A stretch of DNA of 64,000 nucleotides from Plantago major (GCA_026545765.1 CM048844.1:1178001-1242000); one strand, 5' to 3'; shown: positions 36,922-51,147, counted from the first letter of the stretch. The notes: generated from the letters alone by a model not told the origin. Made by a program: numbers and translations.

Positions 36922-37357
36922 ATTTACACACAAAAATTAACAAAATGCGATACTATTCAAAACACAAACTCAACAATATACATACAAAAATCCAACCTAT
37001 TTACACCTATTAGCAAAATTCCAACATGTTAGTCCTAGTGCTAGAATTAGTACTTCCTCTCAATTTTTAATAATTGTCGTTTTAGTTTTTTCACTATTTG
37101 AAAAATATTTATCGTTTTACATTTTTCAAGAAAGACTTTTATCATAATTATTGTGTGTTGTTGAATTTCATGTCATTTAGAGATATTGTATTGGTTCAAG
37201 TATCACAGTTATATGTAATTAATGTTGTATTTTATGAAAATTAATAATAAATTGAATTGGGTGTATTAAAATGTATAAAAACTCTAAGACGACAATTAAA
37301 AATAGGAGGGAGTAGTACTTTATTTTTTTTTAGCCAATACCAAGAACTTGAGGAGTA
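36922..37357. repeat. Right ~435-bp direct repeat, copy 2
   Basis: Matches 11,215-11,645 and 34,270-34,706. Confidence 0.9.
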
Positions 37358-40300
37358 TATAATTAGTGCCATTAAGAACACACAGTGGGTATTTATCTTT
37401 TTTGAGGTATATAGCATTCATATTTAACTTTTTAATTAAGGGGTTGTAATATACTACAACTCTAATTTTAATTCTATAATAATTAGAATGGAAGAGAATA
37501 TTATTATTATATTAGATAGGCAGAATCCTATCTTACAGAAGAATCCATGCTCGAATGAAATTAGAAATAACCCAACAAAACGATTAAATTAAAAAAATGA
37601 AAAAGAAAGAATAAAGAATAAGTCTTCAAAGCACCATGAATTTGCTGAGATGAATGATGTCTCAAGCTCTTCTGAACTTTACAAACAAGAAATGCTCTAC
37701 AGGACCTTCTCTTTCACCCCTGGAAAAGCTCCAATACCTCAAAAAAAAGTCTCTACAGGATGGAGCTCTCAAGAAATGCACTACTTTCGAGGCTTGACAT
37801 TAGTTCATCCGCCATAGTTCAAACACTTATCTTCGCCAGTATAAAGGGTACCATAAAATGAAAAAAATCGGTGATGAAATTCCAATACCTTGAAGTACTG
37901 ACGGACTTCTACACTCGGACTCCCGAAGTACCGACGGACCCTTCCAAGTACCGACGGACTTCCACACTCGGAACATCATAACACAATAAGAGATCGACTA
38001 TCGACTCTTACGATACTTGTACTAAACACTATCAATAAAGATTACCATGTTACTCCCGTGGATGTAGGCACATTGGCCGAACCACGTAATCCTTGTGTCA
38101 TTGTCATAATATCATGTTTTTATTCGATCCGCTCTATCACGATTTATATATATGATGGTTAAACACAATGACTTAAGGCGAATCGAACGGTCCTACGACT
38201 TAGTACGATTTACCTCGACCTTAACCTTGGCATTTTGACTTAACCGGATTTACCCTATATCAGTAATTATAGCAAGAATTAGCCTCTAAGGCTGAGCAGC
38301 GGAAGTTTAAAAATTTTGTTTCTTGCTAATCTGATTCATGACTATATTACGTGTATTGAATACATGGGAAGAAGATGCTTATGTAGCTTCCAATAGGAAG
38401 TAAGGATCACTGGATATGCTTGCTCGATGTTCTTTCTAGAATCTTCGATTCGATTTATTCATCTTCTTCGATTCGTTCTCCAAGAACGATTTAATTCTTC
38501 CAAAGAATTGGGACTGAACTTAGAACAATTCTAAGCTGCCTACGTACCTCCAAAAGGATCAAGCCCTACGTAGTTCGATTCATTCGCTTATGATTAATCT
38601 CCATGGACTCTAGGATGTCCATCGTCTAAAACTGCAACAAGTAAATAAATATGGAGAAAGAATATACAAGAAAGAAGAAAGAAGACAACCAAAACGAATC
38701 CTTCTTGGACTGACATGGGCGGCCGATTCATCATAAAATTGTTGTATGAATTAATTTAGTTAAGTCTATATTTATACATTAGGAATCTCTAAAACGGACT
38801 GCATTGCAGTCATTGGTGCTCGACGCCAAAGAAGGCGTCAGCGCCTCCCCGTCGATGGACGGGAGTCAGTCACGCCACCTGATTCATTCTTTTTTTTTTT
38901 AATTTTTTTTTTGTCCAATTTCAAACGCGAATAACTCGAGAAATAAAAATGCAAAAAATAAATAAAAATCACCAACGGTTTTGACTTTTCGAGATCTACA
39001 AATAGAGACCACTCTTGACTATGTTTGGATCATCCCATATCGAACTCATTTTTCTCTCTTAATTAAACTTAAAATTATAAAACGATTTCTACAAAAACAA
39101 TTTTATTAATTTTAAACATATTTATCATATTTTAAGAGTGTTTAAAAAAATTCGAATTTCATGACGGCACGATGCGAGTCACCCAATGCAAAGAAATCTG
39201 CCACGGATCCTGTCACTGCATTTGACGCCACTTGAGTCACCCAATGCGGGTAGTCTAATAAGTTGTATTAGAATAGGAGACTTATTCCTAAATTAAATCA
39301 AACTTGGAGAGAAAGGAAAAGAGTCCTACAAGGAAAAAGATCTTCAAGATCTTCACAAAGATCTCCAAGATCTCCACAAAGAAAAAATCTCCTCCTCCTT
39401 CTCTCCCTTGCATGCTTCTATGTATAGTGATGATTTTTTTTTCCAACCAAAGCCTAGCCATTGGTATTGGTATTGGTTCAGTCTTCTATACAAGAGGTCA
39501 CGAGTCAAAACCCACAAAGTGCTGTTTTGGTTTCTTTATTTCTTTTGGGCTTTTATCAATTGGACTTCAATTCCAATTAATCCAAATACACTTTCTTGCA
39601 TTAATTAATTCGTGACCAAAACCCACCAAGTGATGTTTTGGTTTCTTTATTTCTTTGGACTTTTATCAATTGGACTTCAATTTCAATTAATCCAAATACA
39701 CTTTCTTGCATTAATTAATTAAATTCAATTTAATCTAATTAATCTTTCTTCATGTATTAATTAAATCCAATTTAATTAATTTACTTTCCAAAAAGTATAA
39801 TTAACTAAGTCCAACAAATTCAATTTGACTTAATCAATCATTTCTATCAAATAGAAATATTCTCAATAATAGTAAATTACATATTTATCAATCAAATTGA
39901 TATTTAATTTACTCTAACAATCGCTAGGAGAATAATCACCTTATGTTATATGTGACCATAGGCCCTTACATATTAGTCACTGATCTAATCAAGGTTTCAG
40001 TGAAACTCCTAGATAATTTCACTAGACAATACTAATATGTAAGGAACGTTTGCGAGGAATGACAAATTGCCTGTAGCGTAGAGTCCTTGATGATACGGTC
40101 CCTTCATTCCACGTAATACCGAATGAGTCTAGAATATGGTTTAGTGTCTATTCCAATAACTCATCCATTGTCTCTCAATCTTATTAGTCGATCTAGAGGA
40201 TTATGTCCAAGCACCATCTTGACATATATATTTACGGTATCCACCGTCTTACGATCGCACTAAATATGAGAAGTAGAGTATTCTCTCCTTGAATCTATTA

Positions 40301-41260
40301 CAGAGGAATGAATCCTTTCTTGGCCCAGTCACTCACATCACATGCTTCCTAATACACCCAACACATATCGTATCTATCCGACTTTAAGGATGCATGCATT
40401 GCACATGGTCAAAGTGTATTATTCCACATATATATGATGTAGTATTGGCCCCAAGTCTAAGGACTAATAACATCACCCTACACACCGATAATACCATAGA
40501 CACTTAAATAGATTTTACCAAATGGTTTCTTGGTTGGGTGTGCCAACACCCTCCAAGGTGTTCATATGTCCATTACGAATAACCCAGTTCATTCGTAGTA
40601 GTGAGATCTACTACATCCTCTAAGGATATAATGCAACATATGCTAGCTTCAATCGCATCATTGGTATCCCAACTCTCAATGACCTACAACTAGTGGCTTG
40701 TTTTAGGACTTAAATATTGACACCCAAGCTCCCACTAACTTGGTGATTATGTTAAATCCTTGGGAACATCTTACGTAATAATTCAAACAACCAAATAATG
40801 TATTCTCAGAATGTAATGCCTATTGTATTTAAGTATGTATAAACCGTGAACATAAATAAATAACAATAATCGAATGTGATCAAGTACATATCGCCCCCAA
40901 CGAGGTCAGTTGTCTCGGACATATATACTTTCGTGTGTTTAGCGAGCTTCTGAGATCCCTTAGGAGCTCTGCAAAGAAGTCCGTCGAGTATCGAGTCAAA
41001 GCGAACTCAGGCAGCCAAAGGTAGGTCGGAAGCCTGCTACCATTTTTTTTCTGTAATTTGAGCTTTCATTTCTGTAGTTGATTAGTTTGGCTATGCGATA
41101 TCGATTGGGACAAGTTTGTCGATTTTGCTACCATTTTTTTCTCTATAATTTGAGCTTTCAATTTATGTAGTTGATTAGTTTTTCCAACTATATTTTTTTA
41201 AATTAACCTTGGGAGAATTTTTGAGCTTTTAATTTCTGTACTACATATGTTATGTTGTAG
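37358..41260. other. Non-coding stretch, copy 2 (includes 111-bp tandem repeat)
   Basis: Equivalent of 11,646-15,523. Clustered differences from copy 1 occur at 37,890-37,905, 38,285-38,310, 38,700-38,725 and 38,795-38,875. The tandem repeat is at about 39,509-39,730. From 39,730 to 40,790 only a few small differences were seen. No gene is recognised. Confidence 0.4.
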
Positions 41261-42573
41261 TTCAATGACATTGTTGCTCCTAAGAATGCATATGCCAAGG
41301 TGAAGGCCTTCAGGTTCTCCATTACGAAGCTCGAAGCTGGACATAAGTATGAACCACACTATGACTATTTTCTGGATGACTTTAACACCAAGAATGGCGG
41401 TCAACGCATTGCTACAGTTCCTTTTTACTTGTAAGATTCTGTCATGTATTGGCACTCCAAAAATAATTATCACCTTGTGCTTTCCTGTTTGTCTGATATC
41501 AAATACAGATCAGATGTTAAAGAAGGGGGTGAAACTATATCTCCTGTTGCAAAAGCAAATTTCTCTTCTGTCCCATATTGGAACGAGCTGTCTGAATGTG
41601 GCAAAGGAGGACTTGCTGTTAGACCAAAAATGGGAGACGCACTACTTTCCTCGAGCATGACGCCTGATGCAACTTTGGATCCGTCAAGTTTGCATGGTTA
41701 GTTCTGGTTCTAATCGTTAAATATTGGTGTTGTATTTTCTTAGTGGTAAGGAGTTCACATGTGTCATAGTTGACGCATTTCAAATTTTAAAACATATCAC
41801 GAATCTTCTTCGTCTCCCCCCTTTCTTTCTCGAAGCCTTTTTTTTAGTGGGTAGCTCTGGAGATTCATGTGGAGTTGTAGAGTATGCTCCAACATTGTGT
41901 ATGTTTTCTTATCAATACAGCTGTAATATTTTCCTAAACATACATGCTTCTGACATCTGTAGTTGGTTGTCCTGTCATCAAAGGGAACAAATGATCATCT
42001 ATGAAATGGATACGTATCCATGAGTACAAGGCCCAAGCATCACAAGCCAGGAGTTACAATTCTATAGGTGAGCTTAACGTGGCCATATTGAAATATTTTT
42101 CATAGTTGTTTATGCACATGTATGATTTCGATCAAATTAGCTGCTTAACTAGCAAAACCTTGTTCCCACATTTTATGCTTCGTTTGATGCATGTTTGTTG
42201 ATGAGGCCATAACGTGACTCACATGTTGGCCATAAAGTTACTATACATCAGAGACTGATACACATCCAAACTCGTTATGTTCAACATTACGAAACGCATC
42301 CAAACCCCAACCGTCTCTGAAAGTTTCAAGGAAGATATGCTAAATTATCAAGAAATTTGGTTTCATATGAGGACTTGATCCAGAGCCATGCATTGGTTAG
42401 TTGGCTATGTTTTGGCCTGTATTGCAGATATGTTCTTCGGTCACAGACATACCGTAGTCTACTTTTTCAACTGTAATTTTTAATCTTCTTAGAAACTTGT
42501 TAGATTTTGAGCTTGATGAGTATATGTTGCAGGAAATAGTTTGGATGATGGTCTTGGAACATCGGTCACTTAA
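41261..42573 (+). pseudogene. Prolyl 4-hydroxylase pseudogene, copy 2 (better preserved)
   Basis: Exon 41,261-41,430 carries YEPHYDYFLDDFNTKNGGQ and RIATVPFYL. A GTAAG...AATACAG intron then leads to exon 41,509-41,696: SDVKEGGETISPVAKANFSS, VPYWNELSECGKGGLAVRPK, MGDALLSSSMTPDATLDPSS, LH. These join in frame, restoring what is scrambled in copy 1. The HxD pair and the SLH.GCPV...K positions that bind iron and 2-oxoglutarate are present, though LLFWSM has become LLSSSM. Exon 41,963-42,067 has TGA at 41,992-41,994 in place of the Trp codon of GNKW, then WIRIHEYKAQASQARSYNSI continues open. The last exon is 42,533-42,573. If the stop is real the protein loses only its end, after the cofactor residues, so residual function cannot be excluded; the N-terminus is still not found. 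Confidence 0.85.
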
Positions 42574-42748
42574 ACTAGTTTGATTTTCTTTTTTCTTGTA
42601 ATACATGTACACAATTGGTTGATGATTCTCTTACTTTGAACATAGTCTTGGGTTTTAATAAATTTGATCTTGCCGGGAAAAAGAATATTGATGTTTTGTA
42701 TTAGTTGTTTTGATTGATAATCTGGAATTGTTTTTTTTTTTTTTGTTT
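42497..42748. repeat. P4H last-exon/3' direct repeat, left member, copy 2
   Basis: Same block as 16,752-17,003; its partner is 49,134-49,385. Confidence 0.88.
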
Positions 42749-44383
42749 TAACAAGCTTATCACCACTAACTGAATGGCAGTTTGAGCGTGATGACTTACT
42801 CATCTCAACACGGAACTATTACCTAATACGTATGAAGAATGTACAACTCAAAGTAAAAAGAATGAAAAGTATTTACAATGCTTGACAACGATCGCTGGCT
42901 TGCTTGACCCTTCTTTTGCTTTTTGGGTCTTTATTCTTTATTTATTTTCTTTTCTTTTTTTCCTTTCTTTTTTTTTTCTTTCTTTTTTTTCTTTTCTTTT
43001 TTTCTTTCTTTTTGTAAGCAGCAGTGTCCACAGATATTTACATTCACTTCCCCAAACCTATTTGCTAGCATGGGTTGGGGTTACAAGACACAAGAGTAAA
43101 AGAGAAAAGACTCGACGAAGTACAAGCTTTAAAATGAAACCCCCTTCCCCATACCTATTCGATAGAATAGGCTCAAAACAGAAGATCTCACAACCTCACA
43201 CTAACTCCTTCCTAGGCATTTGGCAGTCTGCTAGTCGATGTGAAAAATTTGTCACCTCTTACGCACATATTTACTCAATTAACCAACCACAAGCGTTAAA
43301 GCACATCACTATATATTATAAGGCCTTGGTGAACCGCAGTAGAGGAATATACTACCTTATAGATAGCATCGGGACTACAAAGCTTAATTTAGTGCACATG
43401 TGAATGTGGCAAACCAAGGCCGTTAGTGCGAACCTCAAACTACTTACGCAAGTGTGCTTAGCATGATAGTTGGTCATAAACATTAATCTATACAATAAGC
43501 TAGTTAGGTACTTGGCAATCAACTCGACTCACCACATTAGTGTACATCCTAACCTAACATGAATGCATGCATAACTAACTAAAAGACTCACAAGCTAAGC
43601 AAAGTATAAACAGGTATGTAAGACTTTAAAAACAATAGAAGGCACCAAATAATCCAACGACTTCCCCCCCAAACCTAAACTCTTGCTTGTCCTCAAGCAA
43701 AGATTGATGAAAAGAAATAGTTGGATTAGAAAGTGACTTCCCTGAGATATGTGGTCGTGTCTTGTCCGTAGTAGCCTTAGAACCTTCCTGAAATACTAAG
43801 CAAACGCGTGAGAGGGTGAATGAAGGGTGAATTTAATAGAAGTGGTCAGGAATTCAGAGAAATGGGCGCTCCGTCCGAACGGGTTGTCCGTGTTTAGACG
43901 GTCCATTCAGATGCCCCGCCCGTTGTTCTGTTTGCTGACCATTTTTATTCAACCCACTTTTCTTCGCCCGTTTTAACAAAACCATAACAAAAATGATAAT
44001 AAAATTCTAAAAATGTCATACGAATCATGCTAAAAAGTGTATGATAGTAACCGTAGTAATACTACAACCATATCGAATGAGTAGAGTATCAAAGTGACAA
44101 TAGTAACGGGCCATATGTGATGTCGTGGCCTCCGTCTACTGAGATCTCTATGGTCCCTAGGGTGGTCTGGGGTATGGATATCCTGGAATGTACCGAGCTA
44201 TCTCCTCGTATCTCTCCTCCTGGGCTCTAGTGATCTCGTCCATTGCCAGTTGCTGCTAATATTGGAACTGTCGCATTTGACACACCTAGGAGTCTCTAAA
44301 GTCGTTTTTCCACTCCGCTTATTGTCGCTGAAAGTCGGTGGCGAACCCTTGGAAGTTGTTGGTGAATTAAGTCTGGAGGGTGG
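42749..44383. other. Non-coding stretch with pyrimidine tract, copy 2
   Basis: Equivalent of 17,004-18,624. It differs in clusters at 42,817-42,832 and 42,890-42,897, and otherwise appears the same. The frame 42,882-43,403 is low complexity. Confidence 0.4.
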
Positions 44384-45424
44384 TCATGTCGAAAGCGGTC
44401 TGTGAGGAGGATGACTGGTCGTGGTCTTGGTCAGGTTCGCCGATGCGCCTAAGATAGGCTCTGCGAATGTCCTTGTAGGAGATGTAGTCGATGGGACGAG
44501 CAGGCCCTTGGGCCGGCGTTTGTAGACACCATATTTCCTGCATAGTGTGGTGATGAGGTGTGGGAACCCAAGTGCCCTGTCCTCCCGGCGGTGCTGTCCA
44601 AACTCTGAGTAAATGACTTTCCCGGGGTTCACCGTAAGCTTTTGGGTGAGGACGTGGACAAGGTTTCCAATGTATGGCTAGAGGTTCGAGTCCGACTCCC
44701 TAGGAATGAGGTTGGCGCTGACAAACTTCACCATCACTCGTGCGCCAAGCCGAAGATGCTTGTACTCAATAATGTGCGATGGCAAGGCGGGGAAGGGTCT
44801 ATCCTCCAAAACAAGTGCCTCCCATACTTGTCTCGTGTACCTTCTGGTCGATCGGTTATACTTGTACTTTACTGCCGGGTCATACTCATCGGGGTCGCTA
44901 TCATCCCTAGTCATACCCAAATCGAGGGCCAACTCTTCCGCCATCTCATCGTTGTCGTCCTCGATATCGCTTCCTGTGGGGGTCTTGTCGCCTTCAATAG
45001 TCCGCTTATCACCGGGAGTGAAGGGAACCGCTTCCGTGGATGGGAACCTTGAGTCGCTTGTAGTCGGAGTAGCAAATGTAAAACTCCTCGACTACCCTCC
45101 TATCGCATCACCCGTGAATGGTTCTAAGAAGTAAGTCCACCCCTGCTCGCGATGTTTGTCCAGAGGTCTTGAAGCGCCTTCTTTTCTTTATTGTCATTGG
45201 CGATGTGGATGTGGCGGTCCTTCGTGATTTTCTTTATTTTCTTGGCCGTGAAACCCTCTCTATACTCTTGTTGGCTTACGACGCCTCGATCCCCTTCTTC
45301 TTTTGCTAGCGTGAGAGGATGAAGCTCCTTCGGTCCTCTTGCCTTTGAGATGCACCACCGCCATTGTGACCCAACGAGACTTGTTTTGACAAAATTGATC
45401 GGATAGGATGGTAGAGGATCGCAC
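44384..45424 (-). mobile_element. Ty3-like gag ORF remnant, copy 2
   Basis: The C-terminal 88 residues (44,944-44,678) match copy 1, but the upstream coding is cut by clustered changes at 44,975-45,160 and 45,280-45,360, for example around the GKQVPFTPSVINGLL block. The element is dead in this copy. Upstream sequence resembles 19,700-20,390. Confidence 0.65.
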
Positions 45425-46107
45425 GAGCTTTCCGAAATTCTAAAGAGTGTGAAGTTTGGTGGGAAGATGAGTGAAATCCGAGTTTGGGGGCGATTTTACG
45501 GCAATGGAGGTTTGAGGATGGAGATGGCGATAATGGACGGTCCGTCCTCTTTAATTATCAGTAAAAGTTGGACGCCTGCCTAGGCGGTCCGTCTGTTTGC
45601 ATTTGAGCCCGTTCGACGAGGGTCTCGCCTTCCTGGACTCTCCATCTTGTAAGGAATTGCCCCAAAAATTGGATTCCACTTATTCGTTACTTAAATTAAA
45701 CGTGTTCCTATTCTAAATGCAATGCGTACCTCCCCGGGTTGCCTCCCGGGTAGCGCCTTTGTTTATCGATCATTGGCTCGACCTTAATCGCTCGATGTTA
45801 TCCATTGTCAAACGGAAACAATTTTTGTGCATCCGCCTCAGAACTCCTTGGATTTTCGAACCACCTCGGCTCCTCTCTTCATGTTCTCGAGTGTATTCAT
45901 AATTTCGAAAACTAGAATTAACTAAGTTAGAAATATCAAATTCTAAAAATAACTAGGGAATCAATAGGAAAATAAAAACGAAAAAATGGGTCATAACTCC
46001 CTTGAAACTCGTTGGTGGGTGTATGGACAAAGATGTAGGAGTCATCATTGGGAATGTTTTCCTTAGTGGGATTAGAATCGAGATACATTGATTCGAAGTC
46101 GTTAATG

Positions 46108-46440
46108 CACTACAAAAAATCGGTCAGCATTTGATAGATCCGTCGCTTCAGCCTAACGATCCGTCACCGGAGTTGGTCGACGGATAGATAATCCGTTGTC
46201 CAATTCGATTGGACGACGGATTGGATTATATATTTGACTTTTTTAATCGAATATAACGACGGATAGAATATATCCGTCAAGAACCGGACGGATATAATCT
46301 ATCCGTCGTTATATTTAGCGACGGATATCTATCCGTCATTCAACATTTTATTGGAATTAGTGACGGAATCAAATTCGCCACTAATTCCCACCGTGAATTT
46401 CGTCACTAATTCCGTCACTATTAATCCGTCACTATTTATT
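46108..46440. mobile_element. CACTA end with GACGGA subterminal repeats, copy 2
   Basis: It starts CACTACAAAAAATCGG. Compared with 20,391-20,790 it is about 60 bp shorter; several GCGACGG/CCGTCGC units are missing or scrambled, notably the run of GGCGACGG and CCCCAGCCC at the start. Confidence 0.78.
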
Positions 46441-46611
46441 TCATATTAATCCTCGTAGTTCACCTATTTAATCAATATAATGTTCGATAATAAATGAATA
46501 ATACGGAAAATATTTCAATAAATTTTGAATAAAAAAGTAATATCCTGAGTGGAGAAATTATCCACACAAGTGTAAATATGAAAAAAATCAACATACAGAT
46601 GCATAACTAAC

Positions 46612-47600
46612 TAGCTATCGACGGGGTGGTGATGGCGAATCGGACATGAAATGCTCCATTCAGAATCAAGGCGCCGTTCTCCTCCCTTTGTTATTAGGCG
46701 ACATCGCATCTCTTGAAGTTAGCCGCAACTGCTTTGACCGCGATCGCACCATTTTCGAGACTGGTCCTCGTGTAAACCGGACGTCTGGATCACGGGATGA
46801 TGATGAGGAGCACCGGACTAGCCAGCTCAAACCGAGGCTCCGAGTCCATATATTCGCCCTTTCTTGTCCGGGTTTGTTGACCTCTAGGAAGATGTTGTCA
46901 ACTTGTTCGCTTGACAACACATCACCCGCCTCGCCTCCCGCCGCCACCGAAAGCATCAACCTCACCGAAATCGTAAATAGCAGATATCATGATCAATTAC
47001 TGTTTTTAAAAATTAACTTGTAATAGTGTACAAATATGAACTTTAAGCAACATAAACATACCGCAATAGACGAGGCCCGACAGTCGGTCCATACCCCGCC
47101 CTTCTGCTCGGCCTTCTTGAAGATGGCATACTTGGATGTCACCTCCCCATGTGCCACCTGAATCAAACCAGATCTAGTCAACAATTTATCATCTACAAGT
47201 AATAGAGCAACAGAGACTTCATACATACACGTAATGCTAGATTGAAAAAACACATATATACGCACCGATTGATAATAATCGCGATGAGATCGCCTCCCAA
47301 GGTGGTGAACGACCCTTCCCGCCAGACGATCGGGATGCCGGTTCACTGTTGGTGTAGGCAACGTCCTGGACATCAGTTCGGTGCCAGTAGGCATCCCAAA
47401 GGGCCCACTCCGCTGCATCAACCTGTGGAGGGATTTCGCCACCCCGATCCCGAATGGCCTTCCACGAACAGACCATATCCCTGTACAGTTTGGATCCCAC
47501 AATCTCGTAAACACGCCAGATCTGTGGGATCAACCTGCTGGGAATGAAGTACTCCTTCTACACTCCCAATTTCATACAACATCCAAAGTCAATACATGTA
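46612..47600 (-). mobile_element. En/Spm plant transposase-type remnant, copy 2
   Basis: HGEVTSKYAIFKKAEQKGGV is intact near 47,160-47,090. The second block reads SSEQVDNIFLEVNKPGQERA with later shifts, and the Gln-rich tail (copy 1 MVQSQVREQVAAL) is scrambled at 46,720-46,790. The upstream block (47,514-47,300) differs from copy 1 by several clustered changes. It lies in the same position inside a CACTA end. Confidence 0.7.
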
Positions 47601-47652
47601 AAACCTCACCATGTTACATCAATTTAACAAGATACAACAACATAACAGATAT

Positions 47653-47825
47653 GGTGACTAACATATCACCCAAACAAAGTGGCTAACATACCACTCACAT
47701 ATAGTGGCTAACATACCACTCACATTGTCCTAAATTTTACTAACACAATGGTGACTAACATATCACCCAAATAAAGTGGCTAACATACCACTCACATACA
47801 GTGGCTAACATACCACTCATATTAA
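47653..47825. repeat. Minisatellite of TGGCTAACATACCACTCACA units, copy 2
   Basis: Nearly the same as 22,019-22,195, with AAAGTGGC where copy 1 has AAAGTAGC. Confidence 0.85.
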
Positions 47826-48021
47826 AACGATTATAATTACAAACGAAGGAATGCCATATTTTAACTTACCTCACCATCAAGTACTCGCCCTCATGTGCTC
47901 CGAGATGTGGCTCCAACACTCACCACCCCGCCTGGTTTCTCCCCGCTCCTAAGATGTCACCTAGTTTGTTGTGCACCTCCCGAGGCCATAAGCTGTTGTC
48001 AATGTATAAGATACAAGAAAC

Positions 48022-48134
<113 letters not shown>

Positions 48135-48793
48135 ACAATTTATACTTGTCAACTATCATTATAAGTTATGTTTTACATATTTAAGAAGAATGTATAATAC
48201 TTACTTGGCAGGACCAACAGGGAAAATCACTGGCAAGCCGGGGCAAAACGGATGAAACTCCTCATTCTCATGCACGATCCTCCTCATCACTTGTGACGCT
48301 CCCTACCACAGAACACCACATCAAATCTCCTTGAGTCAATTGATGGCTGCAAAACACCAATTGTAGCTCCTTGAATCTTGCTCATGCTTTCGGAAGGCCT
48401 TCTCCCTTGATTTGTTGAAAACGAATGATCTTCGTTCTATCATAACAAGCCTCCGCTACAAGTCCATCAAGTCCCCAAATGTCGCAATATACACCATTCA
48501 TGAATTCCTACACACACGTAGACAAGCACACAAGAGTAGATCCACAAACAAAAATCTAACTAGATTAGAGCTATTCTATCAATCAAAATGAAAATAAAAC
48601 GAAAGGAACGAAAAATTTATACAAGTCGGAAGGTCAGTGATTCAGACGTCCTGCCTGGACGGATCGTCTGGTTCAATGTTTCCTGGGAGATATTAAATTT
48701 TTTGGGGTTTTTGAAAAAAAATCAAAAAGAAATGGGATGAGAAAGTGAGTGATGATTGAAGCTACACAAAACACCAATCAAAAGATTTAGATT

Positions 48794-48809
48794 CCCGGCA
48801 ACGGCGCCA
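48794..48809 (-). promoter_or_regulatory. Retroelement primer-binding site, tRNA-Asp type, copy 2
   Basis: TGGCGCCGTTGCCGGG on the reverse strand, as at 23,157-23,172, with unchanged flanks. Confidence 0.65.
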
Positions 48810-49133
48810 AATTTGATGACGTGTCAAATCACCAAATTATTATTTGTTTGTTTAGCCAAAGACTAACGAATCACTATACGAAATTGATTTGTGTATAGCA
48901 ATAAGTTAATCCCGAGTGTCGTTAATGGACCTAAACGAGGCTTTAACAGTGTAATGTCTAGAATCAATAATCGAGCAAGCACGAGTATCCAAGCAAGTAT
49001 GAAGCAAATATGAATGATTGATAGAAAGAGTATATTCAAAGATAAGGGAAAGATTACAAACAAACTACCGGGCACAACCCAATGTGTCAGATGGATAATA
49101 AGGGACCTCGGATAGTGTTAGGATGGGGAATGA

Positions 49134-49385
49134 TTGTTAGATTTTGAGCTTGATGAGTATATGTTGCAGGAAATAGTTTGGATGATGGTCTTGGAACATC
49201 GGTCACTTAAACTAGTTTGATTTTCTTTTTCCTTCTGATACCTGTACACAATTGGCTGATGATTCTCTTACTTTGAACATAGTCTTGGGTTTTAATAAAT
49301 TTGATCTTGCCGGGAAAAAGAATATTGATGTTTTGTATTAGTTGTTTTGATTGATAATCTGGAATTGTTTTTTTTTTTTTTTGTT
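49134..49385. repeat. Displaced P4H last exon and 3' region, copy 2
   Basis: Repeats 42,497-42,748 with the same diagnostic differences seen at 23,499-23,750. The displacement is therefore older than the 25.6-kb tandem duplication. Confidence 0.88.
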
Positions 49386-49464
49386 ATATAGCATTATACT
49401 TTTCTATTATGAAAAGTATCGCGCGAGCATTGCAATATAAATTCTAGATATTGCTAATTTTTTT

Positions 49465-49831
49465 TAACCATGGTTAGTTATATACCAATGAATTATTGCT
49501 TGGTATTGTGCATGTTTGGGTGAAAATGACCATCTAACATAGCCAATGACTATGTCCTTGGTATTTGTATTACCAACCGAGTTTTCCTTGGTGATGTCGC
49601 TATTACCCATGAAAAGTGCGTGGGTATTATGACTTCCACCAATTATTTTTTCCTTGGAAAATATACACTTTACCAAGGAACACCCAACTTACTTGGCAAC
49701 GGTATTACCCACGAGGGTATTAGGAAGGAAACAATACCATGGAGGTTTACTTGGAAATACTCCATTACCAATGAAAATAGACTTAACACCAACAAACAAC
49801 TTACTTGATACTGCCCCTTTTTCTTGTAGTG
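49465..49831. mobile_element. Second CACTA-type end, copy 2
   Basis: Same as 23,830-24,196, ending TTCTTGTAGTG; I noticed no differences between the two. Confidence 0.75.
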
Positions 49832-50509
49832 ATTGAAAAAACGTTTTGGCATTGATTCAGTCACTAATGATTTTGAGAAGATAAAGAGGCGTAGAGTATG
49901 TACTACTTTTATGGAAGTGGGTCGTTTATTCATTACTCCCTCCGTTCCATTAAATTTTTTTCATTTTTCCATTTTAGACGTTCCGTAAAAAACTTTCCAT
50001 TTCCTTTTATGGAAATCCACTATCTTCAACATTAATATTTTAATCACTCTTTTTCATCTTTATCAATTCTATTTCTTACTTTTTACTATACACTAGTACT
50101 ACCCGTGGCGATGCCACATAATAGTTTACTTTTAACATTGACTGTGGCATTGGTAGGTAGTCATCCTTAATCCAATACTATATTATTGAGTCTATTTTAT
50201 GCTAACTTTAGAAAATATAAAAGTATGACTCATCATATATATGTATATGCTTTGAAAGGGGTTGGATCCAACCTTAACCCGACCGGTTGATAACACATAT
50301 TTAATATCGGATGCTAACGTACCTGACTTGTTCATTAGTAACATATACATGTTTTTAAAAAATTTGTATTCTTCAAACTCGAACAAAAATAAAATGTCAA
50401 GTATATACAACACAATCAATAGGATTTGCTACCTGCAACCCCGGAGGAATGTGGTCCCCCCGGGGCCCCGTTATGGAGATCAAGAAAGTAGTTGGGAGAT
50501 CGAAGAGAG

Positions 50510-51040
50510 TCCCCCCGCTTTCCCAACAACCATCTCGCAGATGTATGGCCACCACAACACACAAAAGAATTATTATTCTACAACCTAAAACCACCCCACC
50601 ACCCCCCCGGTTTCCCAACAACCACATCGTTGGTATGTGGTCACCACAACACCACCGCACACAGAAGAATTATTATTCTACAACCATAAACACCCCCCAC
50701 CCCCCGGCCGCACGTTATGGATCAAGAAAGGAAAGAGAATATCGAAGAGAGTTTCCCCGCCTAGAGAGTATCTGCCATATCTCTCCACCACAACCACCGC
50801 GGTGGTATCTGGTCACCCCCAACACACACACACTCAAAGTATTTTTCTACAAACATAATTTCACATGCTACGATTGTTTTTTTCACAAATCCCCCACCAT
50901 ATCCGTTATAGATCAAGAAAGTAGAGAGAATAATTTGACATGCTACTTTTTTTCCCCACCAATCCCTCACCATGCCGGTTATGGATTAAGAAAGTAGAGA
51001 GAAGATCGAAGAGAGTTTCCCCGCCTAGTAAATAGAAAGT
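50510..51040. repeat. C-rich imperfect minisatellite, copy 2
   Basis: Equivalent of 24,880-25,400 with shorter C runs (6 against 15 near 50,512) and an inserted TGCCATATCTC at about 50,772. Confidence 0.72.
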
Positions 51041-51147
51041 GAAGGACATAACAAATTAATCGAGAAAATAAGAGTCAATTTTTGTTGTATTTTAAGGGGT
51101 AGGATCCAACTTGAATCCGTACAGGACCAGGGCAGGTTGATAACATA

